Position numbers and translations under genes: made by a program. A model generated the notes under the pieces. The model worked only from the letters and a program-made list of their open reading frames with translations, had not been told where the DNA came from and searched no databases. 64,000 nt of DNA from Actinospineispora eucalypti (GTDB lineage: Bacteria; Actinomycetota; Actinomycetes; Mycobacteriales; Pseudonocardiaceae): positions 372,001 to 436,000 of the forward strand of contig JACHMT010000004.1 in the NCBI GenBank assembly GCA_014208095.1, given 5' to 3'. Each line of letters opens with the position of its first letter. The first letter of the stretch is position 1. This document shows, in pieces, positions 42,070-50,111 of this stretch.

Positions 42070-44412
42070 ATGAACGAGGGTCGGCCGGAGCCGGCGAGTA
42101 CCGCTCGCGCTGACGCGCGGGACCAGCGGCCGGACTCCGAGGGCGCCGCGCCCGAGCTGGGGACGCCCGAAGGGAACGCCGCTGAAACGGCGCCGGAGGA
42201 TCGCACCCCGGATCCCGCGTCCACCATTGAGCGCCCCGGTCCGGAGGCCGCACCCGAGACCGCTACCCCGGGCGAAGCCGTCACGGAAGAAGCCACCGGG
42301 GACGGCGCCGTCCCGGACGGCCGGGGCTCGCAGGAAGCAACCCGGGGCGACGCCGTCTCGGACGGCCAGCCCTCGGACGAAGCGACCAGGGACGAAGCCG
42401 CCCCGGACGGTCGGGGCTCGGACGACGCCAGCAAGGACGATGCCAGCAAGGACGATGCTGTCTTAGACGGCCAGGTCACGGACGTGACGGGCTCGGATGT
42501 CGGGGGCTCGGATGTCGGGGGCTCGGATGTTGGGGGCTCGGACGCGGTGGATCCGGACGGAGTTGGTTCGGACGAACCGGGCTACCGCGGGGACGCGCAC
42601 GCGTCGGCGGACGAAGCCAGGGACGCGGACGCCGACTCGGACGTGCTCTCCTCAGCACGCCGCACAACAAACCGTGACGCCGCACCGTATGCGGCGTCAC
42701 AGGAAGCTGTGCGACGTCGAGACCACGCGGGCGAGGCCGAGCAGGGGTATGTGCCGGCCGAGGCGGACGAGCACACGGTGATCCTGCCGGCCGGCGGGGT
42801 GGTCCGGGTGAGCCGCGGCAAGGCGCCGGACGATGATGAGAAGACGACGATCCTCTCCCGGGGTGGTTCCGAAGATTCCGACCCGGAGGGCCGGACCACG
42901 GCGATCCCCGCGCCGGCCGGTCCAGCGGTATCGGACACTCCGTCGGCGGGGACTCCGGTGTCGGACACCCCGGCGCCCGCGCTGCCGGACTGGTTGAGCG
43001 CACCGCGGCCGGCGAGCGCGGCCCCACCGCAGACTCCAACGCAGACGCCCCAGCAGCCGCCGCCCGCCTGGGCACAACCGGGCCAGTATCCCGGGCTCGG
43101 CCAGTACCCGGGGCAGGGCGAGTACCCCGGTCAGGGCCAGTACCCGGCGCCCGGGCAGCATCCGCACCAGGCTTGGATGCCGCCGGGCTGGGGTCAGGCT
43201 CAGCTGCCAGGTACACCGCCGCCCGGCGCGCAGTCACCGGGCGCGCCGCCTTACGGGGGCGCACAGTCACCGGGCGCGCCGCCTTACGGGGGCGCGCAGC
43301 CACCGGGTACGCCGCCGTACGCGGGTGCGCAGCCGCCGGGCGCGCCGCCTTACGGGGGGCCACAGCCCCCGGGCGTGCCGCCGTACGGGGGGCAGCAACC
43401 CCCGCCGTGGCAGCCGCCGGCGGCGCCCGGCCGCCCCGGTGGCCCGAAGAAGGGCGGGCCGATCGGCCTGTGGATTGCCCTGGGCGTGGTGTTCGCGCTG
43501 CTGGTGGGCTCGGTGCTGATCTGGTTCGCGGTGTCCGACCCGCCGCCCCAGCAGGTCGCGGCGGAGGTCGCCGACCAGCTGGACAAGGCCGACGGGATGC
43601 GTTACCAGGGCAAGGTGTCGGCGTACACGGCCGGCGAGTTCGATATCGACATGACCGTGGCCAAGAACGGCGACGCCTACGGCACGATCAGCAAGGAGGG
43701 CAACCGCGCGGAGTTCGCCGTGGTCGGCAACGACACGCTGATCAAGGCGGACGTCAACTGGTGGAAGTCCGGCACGAACTCGGCCAAGGCCGACCGGCTG
43801 GCCGACATCTGGCTGAAGAACCCGCAGGACGTGCCCACCCTGAACTCCGTCCTGAAGTCCCCTTCCGAGCTCGCCCAACAGTTCCGGGGCGGCGCGACGT
43901 TCTGGACCGAGGAACCGGAGCAGACCATCGACGGCGTCGACGGCCGCACGTTCAAGTCCCCGCTGATCGGCACCGTGGTGATATCCGACGACTCGCCGCC
44001 CCAGCTGCTCAGCTACCTGCCGTCGATCTCCCTCTACACCAAGGCGCCGCTGAAGATCAGCCCGGCGGACCCGGCGCAGCTGGCCGGCCTGCGTACGGCG
44101 CAGAGCACGGCGGCCGGCGCGAAGAGCTTCAGCGTCCGGCTCTACGAGCAGCCCAAGCTGACGCTGAGCATCGAGCCGCCGAAGCTGTGCACCACGCCGA
44201 CCTGTACCGCGACCGTCAAGCTGTCCAACACCGGGGACCTGCCGGCCAGCGGCACGATCGAGGTGCGGATGAACGGCGACCTGGTGCAGACCATCCCGTT
44301 CCGCTCCACGCCCTTCACGGACCAGAGCTTCCCCGCCACCTCGGGGAACCCGGCGGCCGGGGTGGGCGGCTACCGCACGATGTACTGGACGGCCCGCATT
44401 TCCACGAACTGA
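42070..44412 (+). CDS. Large membrane-anchored protein with low-complexity cytoplasmic arm (paralogue 2)
   Basis: A 780-aa protein. Residues 1-460 are acidic then Pro-rich: four near-identical GGSDV units (42487-42543), threonine motifs EHTVIL, EKTTIL and GRTTAI near 240-285, then many PPGAPPYGG repeats (43215-43400). One TM lies at about 465-487. The extracellular part resembles the 37.8 kb protein, followed by an extra beta-rich domain with a C-T-T-P-T-C pair (about 680-780). Threonine motifs resemble phosphoacceptor sites read by FHA domains (inference). The run-on MshC-like gene starts 41 bp later. Confidence 0.75.
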   Translation: MNEGRPEPASTARADARDQRPDSEGAAPELGTPEGNAAETAPEDRTPDPASTIERPGPEAAPETATPGEAVTEEATGDGAVPDGRGSQEATRGDAVSDGQPSDEATRDEAAPDGRGSDDASKDDASKDDAVLDGQVTDVTGSDVGGSDVGGSDVGGSDAVDPDGVGSDEPGYRGDAHASADEARDADADSDVLSSARRTTNRDAAPYAASQEAVRRRDHAGEAEQGYVPAEADEHTVILPAGGVVRVSRGKAPDDDEKTTILSRGGSEDSDPEGRTTAIPAPAGPAVSDTPSAGTPVSDTPAPALPDWLSAPRPASAAPPQTPTQTPQQPPPAWAQPGQYPGLGQYPGQGEYPGQGQYPAPGQHPHQAWMPPGWGQAQLPGTPPPGAQSPGAPPYGGAQSPGAPPYGGAQPPGTPPYAGAQPPGAPPYGGPQPPGVPPYGGQQPPPWQPPAAPGRPGGPKKGGPIGLWIALGVVFALLVGSVLIWFAVSDPPPQQVAAEVADQLDKADGMRYQGKVSAYTAGEFDIDMTVAKNGDAYGTISKEGNRAEFAVVGNDTLIKADVNWWKSGTNSAKADRLADIWLKNPQDVPTLNSVLKSPSELAQQFRGGATFWTEEPEQTIDGVDGRTFKSPLIGTVVISDDSPPQLLSYLPSISLYTKAPLKISPADPAQLAGLRTAQSTAAGAKSFSVRLYEQPKLTLSIEPPKLCTTPTCTATVKLSNTGDLPASGTIEVRMNGDLVQTIPFRSTPFTDQSFPATSGNPAAGVGGYRTMYWTARISTN

Positions 44413-44453
44413 GATACTGCGACCGCAAAGCCGAACAGCTTGAGGAGGCGGTT

Positions 44454-45545
44454 GTGGTTGCGGTGACGATCGGCGGGCACGCGTTGCCGTTGGTCAGTCC
44501 GGCGCGGGTGTACCTGTGCGGAATCACGCCCTACGACGTGACGCACCTCGGCCACGCGGCGACCTTCGTGTGGGCCGACGCGGCCACCTCGGTCATGCGG
44601 CTGGCCGGCGTCGAGGTGCAGGTCTGCCGGAACGTGACGGACGTGGACGACGTCCTCACCCGGGCCGCCGCCGAGGGGGGAAGCAGCTACGACGAGCTGG
44701 CGGTCACCCAGGAGTACCTGTTCGAGCGGGACATGGCGGCGCTGCGGGTGCGCCCGCCCCAGTTCACCCCGCGGGCCCGCCGGCACGTGCACCGGGTGAT
44801 CGAGCTGGCCGCCGCGCTGCTGGACACCGGGCACGCCTACGTGCGGGACGGCCAGGTGTTCTTCCGCGGCTATCCCTCGGTGCCCGGCGGCTCGCCGGCG
44901 GTGCCGGAGCAGCACGGTGAGCTGACCCAGCGCGGTGAGCAGGCGGAGCCGTACGACGTGGCGGTGTGGCGGCGTTCCGACCCCGGTGACGGGAACCCGG
45001 CCTGGCCCAGCCCGTGGGGACCCGGCCGGCCGGGCTGGCACGCGGAGTGCGCGGCGATCGCGGTGAGCGTGCTCGGCCCGGCGGTGGACCTGGTGGCCGG
45101 CGGCGCGGACCTGGCGTTCCCGCACCACGCGTACCAGGCGGCACTGGCCAGCGCGGCCACCGGTGTGCGGCCCTTCGCCCGGGCCAGGCTGTCCGTGGGC
45201 ACGGTCAACATCGACGGGGCCAAGATGGCCAAGTCCACCGGCAACCTGGTGCTGGTCGGTGACCTGCTGAAGAAGCACGAACCGGCGGCCATCCGGCTGA
45301 TGCTGCTGGACCGCGACTGGCGCGAGGATTGGGACTACCGGGCGATCGAGCTGACCCGGGCCGCCGACCGGTTGGAACGGCTGTACGCCGCCGCCGGCCG
45401 CCCCTCCACCTCGTCGGCCAAGGCGGCGGAGGCGCTGGTCGACGCGCTGTGCACCGAGCTGGACACCCGCCGCGCACTGGACATCGCCGAGGAGTCCGGC
45501 GGGGAGGCGGCCCGGCTGCTGCTGCGCACCCTCGCCCTCGGCTGA
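44454..45545 (+). CDS. mshC: MshC-like cysteine ligase / cysteinyl-tRNA synthetase family
   Basis: A 363-aa class I synthetase-fold protein. C22 in CGITPYDVTHLGHAA (HIGH-equivalent HLGH at 31-34), RPGWHAECAAIAVSVLG, DLAFPHHAYQ and KMAKSTGN (KMSKS-equivalent). These fit MshC, which joins cysteine to glucosaminyl-inositol in mycothiol synthesis. It is about 50 residues shorter than usual MshC at the N-terminus and the KMSKS loop is altered, so it may be a paralogue of a canonical mshC elsewhere. GTG 44454 is chosen for AGGAGG five bases upstream. Confidence 0.75.
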   Translation: MVAVTIGGHALPLVSPARVYLCGITPYDVTHLGHAATFVWADAATSVMRLAGVEVQVCRNVTDVDDVLTRAAAEGGSSYDELAVTQEYLFERDMAALRVRPPQFTPRARRHVHRVIELAAALLDTGHAYVRDGQVFFRGYPSVPGGSPAVPEQHGELTQRGEQAEPYDVAVWRRSDPGDGNPAWPSPWGPGRPGWHAECAAIAVSVLGPAVDLVAGGADLAFPHHAYQAALASAATGVRPFARARLSVGTVNIDGAKMAKSTGNLVLVGDLLKKHEPAAIRLMLLDRDWREDWDYRAIELTRAADRLERLYAAAGRPSTSSAKAAEALVDALCTELDTRRALDIAEESGGEAARLLLRTLALG

Positions 45546-45549
45546 TCCG

Positions 45550-45588
45550 GTAGCGTCGCGGCCGGCCACCTTCTCCGCGGTCCGCTAC
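45550..45588. terminator. Bidirectional terminator-like hairpin
   Basis: GTAGCG-T-CGCGG (45550-45561) pairs with CCGCG...CGCTAC (45575-45588) between the convergent MshC-like and CstR-like genes. GC-rich stem without U-tract, as often found for actinobacterial terminators. Confidence 0.55.
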
Positions 45589-45595
45589 TACCGAG

Positions 45596-45856
45596 TCAGG
45601 CCAGGGAGAGGAACAGCTTCTCCAGCTTGGCCACGTCCACCTGGCCGCGCTCGCCCTCGGAGATGCATTTCTGCAGGCCGGAGGCGATCAGGGCGAAGCC
45701 GGCCTTGTCCAGTGCGCGGGAGACGGCGGCCAGCTGGGTGATCACTTCCTCGCAGTCGCGGCCCTCGCGCATCATCCGGATCACGCCGGAGAGCTGGCCC
45801 TCGGCCCGACGCAGTCGGTTGATCACGTCACCGACGACGTCCTCATCAAGCCGCAT
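45596..45856 (-). CDS. cstR: CsoR-superfamily repressor, CstR-like persulfide sensor
   Basis: An 86-aa all-helical DUF156 protein. C35 (GRDCEEVI) and C64 (LQKCIS) are conserved. The third copper ligand of CsoR, a histidine four residues before the second Cys, is G60 here. Two Cys without the His is the CstR pattern, sensing per/polysulfides instead of copper. It lies downstream of a rhodanese gene on the same strand, 82 bp away, supporting sulfur-stress control. Confidence 0.82.
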   Translation of the reverse strand: MRLDEDVVGDVINRLRRAEGQLSGVIRMMREGRDCEEVITQLAAVSRALDKAGFALIASGLQKCISEGERGQVDVAKLEKLFLSLA

Positions 45857-45938
45857 CCGGCACTCCTTCGTGTGCGATCGACCGGTAGGCCAAGCTTAAC
45901 GTCGCGGAGTGGGTCTGGGTGCGGGATATCTGCCCCGG

Positions 45939-46526
45939 TCAGTGCGCCGGGGCGGTGAGCCCGCGGAGCGCGGTGTCCAGGTCGTAGTCGGCGGACCGGT
46001 TCCACGGCATCCTGCCGAGCATCAACGCCATCGGGCAGATGCCCAACAGGGCGGTGAACGCCAGGGCGAACCCGATCAACCCGGCGAACCACTGCAGCCC
46101 CGGTACCACCAGGCTGCCCAGCACGCCGAGCAGCACCAGACAGCCCGCGGCGAACCGCACCTGGCGGTCCATGTCCCAGCGGTTGTGCCCCCGGCTGACC
46201 GGCGCGCCGGCCGACTCCCAGCCGGCCAGGCCGCCGGTGAGCACCCGCAGGCCGGTGAGGCCCGCCCCGGCCAGCTCCCGCTCGGCCTGCCCCGCGCGCT
46301 GCCCGGAGCGGCAGATCAGCACGGTCGGCGGTCCACCGGCCAACTCGCCGGCCAGCCGGGTCCGGTGCGCCCGCACGTCGTCCAGCGGCACGTTGTGCGA
46401 GCCGGGGATGTGCGCGGCGGCGAACTCGGCCGGGGTGCGCACGTCGAGCAGCCTCGGCGGGTGCTCGGTGCCCAGCCGCTCCCGCAGCTCGGCCGGGTCG
46501 ATGGGGGAGTGCTGGGTACTGGTCAT
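45939..46526 (-). CDS. Membrane rhodanese (YgaP-like, rhodanese + DUF2892)
   Basis: A 195-aa sulfurtransferase. Rhodanese domain residues 1-110 (LLDVRTPAEFAAAHIPGSHNVPL; active loop CRSGQR), then two TM helices of DUF2892 (FAAGCLVLLGVLGSLVVPGL, LIGFALAFTALLGICPM). It transfers persulfide sulfur at the membrane. First gene of an operon with the CstR-like repressor, preceded by two candidate operators. Confidence 0.88.
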   Translation of the reverse strand: MTSTQHSPIDPAELRERLGTEHPPRLLDVRTPAEFAAAHIPGSHNVPLDDVRAHRTRLAGELAGGPPTVLICRSGQRAGQAERELAGAGLTGLRVLTGGLAGWESAGAPVSRGHNRWDMDRQVRFAAGCLVLLGVLGSLVVPGLQWFAGLIGFALAFTALLGICPMALMLGRMPWNRSADYDLDTALRGLTAPAH

Positions 46527-46542
46527 CGCCGCCTCCCTGACT

Positions 46543-46606
46543 GATACCGAGGGGGGTATCTGAGCGGCATGCTACCAGGATTCGGGCCTATGCCCTAGGG
46601 GGTATC
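46543..46606. promoter_or_regulatory. Two CsoR/CstR-type operators
   Basis: GATACC-GAGGGG-GGTATC (46543-46560) and TATGCCC-TA-GGGGGTATC (46589-46606; imperfect) are GC-tract palindromes flanked by AT, as bound by CsoR/CstR tetramers. They lie 17 and 63 bp before the rhodanese start. Confidence 0.65.
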
Positions 46607-46607
46607 C

Positions 46608-46641
46608 CCGGCGGGGGCCGCGGCAACCACGCCCCCGCCGG
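46608..46641. terminator. Terminator hairpin after the aldehyde dehydrogenase
   Basis: A perfect 11-bp stem, CCGGCGGGGGC (46608-46618) with its complement (46631-46641), around a 12-nt loop, lies 10 bp beyond the aldehyde dehydrogenase stop. Confidence 0.65.
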
Positions 46642-46650
46642 AGGCCCGGT

Positions 46651-48093
46651 CTACAGCGCGATCGGCAGGCCGGTGAGGACGGTGACCCGCTCCTCGGTGA
46701 AGTCCAGCATCGCCGAGGCCGGGCCCTCGCGGCCCACGCCGGAGTCCTTGACCCCGCCGTACGGCATCTGGTCGGCCCGGAAGCTGGGCACGTCACCGAT
46801 CAGCAGCCCGCCCACGTCCAGCGCGGCGGACGCCCGGAACGCGGTCTGCAGGTCGCGGGTGAACACGCCGGCCTGCAGGCCGAACTTGGCCGCGTTGATC
46901 CGGTCGAAGCCCTCCTCCACCGACTCCACCCGGTTCAGGCAGAGCACCGGGGCGAACGCCTCGTCGGCCATGATGTCGGTGTTCTCGGGCACCTCGGAGA
47001 GCATGGTCGGGGCCAGCGTCGCCCCGTCCCGCTCGCCGCCCAGCTCCCGGCGCGCACCGGCGTCGACCGCCGCCGAGATCCAGGACTCGGCGCGCCGCGC
47101 CGCGTCCTCGTTGATCATCGGGCCGACGTCGGTCGCCGCGTCCCGGGGGTCACCGGTGACCAGCGCGGCCACCTCGGTGCGCAGCTTCTCGCGCAGCTCG
47201 TCGTAGACCGATGCGTGCGCGTACACCCGCTGCACCGAGATGCAGGACTGCCCGGCCTGGTACATGGCGAAGGTGGCGATGCGCTTGGCGGCGAAGTCCA
47301 GGTCGGTCCAGTCGTCGCAGACCAGCACGCCGCCGTTGCCGCCCAGCTCCAGCGCCACGTGCTTGCGCGGCACGCTCTCCTTGATCGACCAGCCGACCGG
47401 GCCGGAGCCGGTGAACGACACCACCGGCAGCCGGGGGTCGGCGACCAGCCCGGGCGCGGCCGAGTTCGGCACCGGCAGGATCGACCAGGACCCGGCGGGC
47501 AGGTCGGTGGCGCTCAGCACCTCGCCCAGCGCGAGCGCGGTCAGCGGGGTCTTGGGCGCCGGCTTGACCACGATCGGGGCGCCGGCCGCGATCGCCGGGG
47601 CCACCTTGTGCGCGACCAGGTTGAGCGGGAAGTTGAACGGGGTGATGCCCAGCACCGGGCCCCGGGGCACCCGGCGGATCAGCGCGGTGCGCCCGACGCC
47701 CCCCGGGTCAGTGTCCAGCCGCTGCAGCCGGCCGGAGAACCGGCGGGCCTCCTCGGCCGCCCAGCGGAAGGTGGACACCGCGCGGTTGGCCTCGATCAGC
47801 GCCCACTTGAGCGGCTTGCCGGACTCGGCGGTGATCAGCTCGGCGAACTCGTCGCGGCGGGCGGCGATGGTGCGGGAGACGTGGTCGAGCGCGTCGGCCC
47901 GCACGTGCGCGGGAAGCGCGGCGGTCTCCGCGCTGACGTCCCGCGCCGCCTGCACGGCGCTCTCCACGTCCTCGGCGGTGGGCACGTCGTGCCGCCCGGC
48001 CTCGGCGCCGTCGTAGGGGTTGTTGATGGTCACGGATTCGGAACTGGTCGCGGGCTTGCCCGCGAGCCAGAACGGGGTGCTCGCTACCGGCAT
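46651..48093 (-). CDS. Aldehyde dehydrogenase family protein
   Basis: NAD(P)-dependent aldehyde dehydrogenase (480 aa). Motifs are PFNFPLNLVAHKVAPAIAAG, SFTGSGPVGW, the general base in VALELGGNGG and the nucleophile in GQSCISVQR. Conserved C-terminal MPYGGVKDSGVGREGP. Relatives include glyceraldehyde-3-phosphate or lactaldehyde-type ALDHs. Divergent from a PucR regulator, which probably controls it. Confidence 0.92.
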   Translation of the reverse strand: MPVASTPFWLAGKPATSSESVTINNPYDGAEAGRHDVPTAEDVESAVQAARDVSAETAALPAHVRADALDHVSRTIAARRDEFAELITAESGKPLKWALIEANRAVSTFRWAAEEARRFSGRLQRLDTDPGGVGRTALIRRVPRGPVLGITPFNFPLNLVAHKVAPAIAAGAPIVVKPAPKTPLTALALGEVLSATDLPAGSWSILPVPNSAAPGLVADPRLPVVSFTGSGPVGWSIKESVPRKHVALELGGNGGVLVCDDWTDLDFAAKRIATFAMYQAGQSCISVQRVYAHASVYDELREKLRTEVAALVTGDPRDAATDVGPMINEDAARRAESWISAAVDAGARRELGGERDGATLAPTMLSEVPENTDIMADEAFAPVLCLNRVESVEEGFDRINAAKFGLQAGVFTRDLQTAFRASAALDVGGLLIGDVPSFRADQMPYGGVKDSGVGREGPASAMLDFTEERVTVLTGLPIAL

Positions 48094-48145
48094 GTGAACC
48101 AGTCTGCGCCCCGCGCCAGGCGTGCAGATATGGACAATATGGAGC

Positions 48146-49831
48146 ATGTCGATCGTGCCGGACTCCACTTTGTCCACCATGACGGTGCGCGAGCTGGTCG
48201 CCGTGTCCGGGTTGGGGCTGCGGGTGCTGGCCGGCGCCGACGCGCTGGCCAGGGAGATCGCCTGGGCGCACGCCAGCGAGATGGCCGACCCGACCGAGTT
48301 CCTGCGGGGCGGCGAGCTGCTGCTGCTCACCGGGCTGAACCTGCCGGCCGGCCCCGAGGCGCAGCGCGAGTACCTGCGGCGGCTGGCCGGAGCCGGGGTG
48401 GCGGCGGTGGCGTTCGGGGTGCGGATGGTCTGGCCGGAGGTGCCACCCGCGATGGTCGTGGCCGCCGAGGAACTGGGGCTGCCGCTGCTCGAGGTGCCCC
48501 GGCCCACGCCGTTCCTGGCCATCACGCGCGCCGTGGCTCAGGCCATCCACGGCCGCGAGCTGGCGGCCAAGGACGCCCTGGTGGCCGCGCAGCGGGCGCT
48601 CACCTCGGCGGCCGTGGGTCCCGGCGCTCCGCCGGTGGTGCTCGCCGGCCTGCTCACCGAGCTGGTCAAGCTGGCCGGCGGCACCGCCGTGCTGCTGGAC
48701 GGGTCGGGCGCGGTGCTGGCCGCCGCGCCCGTTCCTCCCGACGGTTCCGGGGTGGACGTGTCCGTTCCGCCGGACGGTTCCGGGGTGGACGTGTCCGGGC
48801 CGGCCGACGGCTCGGGGGTGGACGTGCCGGTGTCGGCCGCTGACCTGGACCGGCTGCGCGAGGCGCCCGGGCCGGCCAGCCTGGTTGCCCGGTACGGCGC
48901 CGCCGAGGTGTGGGCGCAGTCGCTGGTCGGCGGCGCGGGCGGCCGCCGCGGCTCCGGCGGGGGTGAGCCGCTCGGCTTCCTGGTGGTCACCCACGAGCGG
49001 GCGCCGGGGCACTCCGCCCGTCAGGTGGTGAACGCCGCCGTGCCGCTGTGCACGCTGCTGCTGGACCGCTCGCGCACGGTGGGCCGCGCGGGATGGCGGT
49101 TGCGCGCGGGAATGCTGCGGCTGCTGCTGGCCGGCGCACCCGACGCGCTCGGCCTGGTCGCGGAGGCGGCCGGCGAGCTCTGGCACGGCATGCCGGCGGA
49201 ACCACTGAACGTGCTGGTCGGCCGGGGTGGCCGGCTCGCCATGGCGGCCGTGCGGGACCGGTTGACCGCCGACCGCCGGGTCGCCTCGGCCCGCGTGTTG
49301 TTCGCCGAGCTGGACGGGATCCTGGTGGTGATCGCCTCCGAGGGGCCGCCGACCGACTCGCTGCTGCGGGTGTTGGCCCAGGTCGACGGCCTGCGGCTGG
49401 GGGTTTCCAGCCCGGCCGGCTACCCGGAGCTGGGCCGGGCCCGGGACGAGGCGCGCCGGGCGGCGGAGTACCGGGGCGGGACCGTGGTGAGCCGGTTCGC
49501 TGAGCTGCCCCGCGACCTGCTGGACCTGCTCCCGGCGCGGCCGGCCGCCGAGTTCAGCGCGGCGGTGCTGCGCCCGCTGCTGGACGAGCCGGGCGACCTG
49601 ACCCGCTCGCTGCGGGCCTGGCTGGCCCACCACGGGCAGTGGGACCCGGCCGCCGCCGAGCTCGGCGTGCACCGGCACACCCTGCGCAACCGGATCCGCA
49701 AGGTGGAGCGGCTGCTCGGCCGGGAGCTGGACTCCGCCGACCTCCGGGCCGAGCTGTGGCTGGCGTTGCGCCTGTCCGAGCGGCGCACGGAAGGCGTCGC
49801 CGGCTCGCGGGGCACGGCTCCCCGCCGGTGA
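48146..49831 (+). CDS. PucR-family transcriptional regulator
   Basis: A 561-aa regulator. N-terminal purine-catabolism-type domain (about 10-130), a central region with three tandem PPDGSGVDV-like units (about 48738-48830), a GGDEF-like part, and a C-terminal HTH_30 (WDPAAAELGVHRHTLRNRIRKVERLLGRELDSADLRAELWLAL). Usually activates a neighbouring catabolic gene, here the divergent aldehyde dehydrogenase. The start is uncertain: ATG 48146 has GGAG only one base away, and GTG 48155 is plausible. Confidence 0.88.
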   Translation: MSIVPDSTLSTMTVRELVAVSGLGLRVLAGADALAREIAWAHASEMADPTEFLRGGELLLLTGLNLPAGPEAQREYLRRLAGAGVAAVAFGVRMVWPEVPPAMVVAAEELGLPLLEVPRPTPFLAITRAVAQAIHGRELAAKDALVAAQRALTSAAVGPGAPPVVLAGLLTELVKLAGGTAVLLDGSGAVLAAAPVPPDGSGVDVSVPPDGSGVDVSGPADGSGVDVPVSAADLDRLREAPGPASLVARYGAAEVWAQSLVGGAGGRRGSGGGEPLGFLVVTHERAPGHSARQVVNAAVPLCTLLLDRSRTVGRAGWRLRAGMLRLLLAGAPDALGLVAEAAGELWHGMPAEPLNVLVGRGGRLAMAAVRDRLTADRRVASARVLFAELDGILVVIASEGPPTDSLLRVLAQVDGLRLGVSSPAGYPELGRARDEARRAAEYRGGTVVSRFAELPRDLLDLLPARPAAEFSAAVLRPLLDEPGDLTRSLRAWLAHHGQWDPAAAELGVHRHTLRNRIRKVERLLGRELDSADLRAELWLALRLSERRTEGVAGSRGTAPRR

Positions 49832-49952
49832 CAGCGGTCCGGGGCGCTGGGGCCTCGCTCAGCGACCTGGAACCGGCAGAGATGGCGATCAGTCGCGTCC
49901 GGTCGGCCCGAAGTGTCGGAGGTATCGGTGACCTCGGGCTGGTGCTGGCGAA

Positions 49953-50006
49953 CGGTTGCCGCTTCCGGCATCAAAACACCGTTACCTATGTCGGAAGCGG
50001 CAACCG
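49953..50006. terminator. Hairpin in the PucR-peptidase gap
   Basis: Arms 49953-49971 and 49988-50006 (CGGTTGCCGCTTCCGGCAT with one mismatch) form a 19-bp stem and 16-nt loop. It is 120 bp after the regulator stop and 105 bp before the peptidase start; terminator or repeat. The rest of 49832-50111 is featureless. Confidence 0.55.
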
Positions 50007-50111
50007 TGCTTCGGCCATCACGTCCGGGCGAGCCTGGTGGGCGTGGCGCGAGGGAGGGTCCGGGGGTGATGCGCGAAGATCGTCGGTGAGGTCGGCAATC
50101 CGGGAGGTTTC

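Noticed and set aside
47708..49678. A 650-codon minus-strand open frame across the ALDH/PucR junction
   Set aside because: It spans two genes of clear identity on opposite strands and has no recognisable domain.
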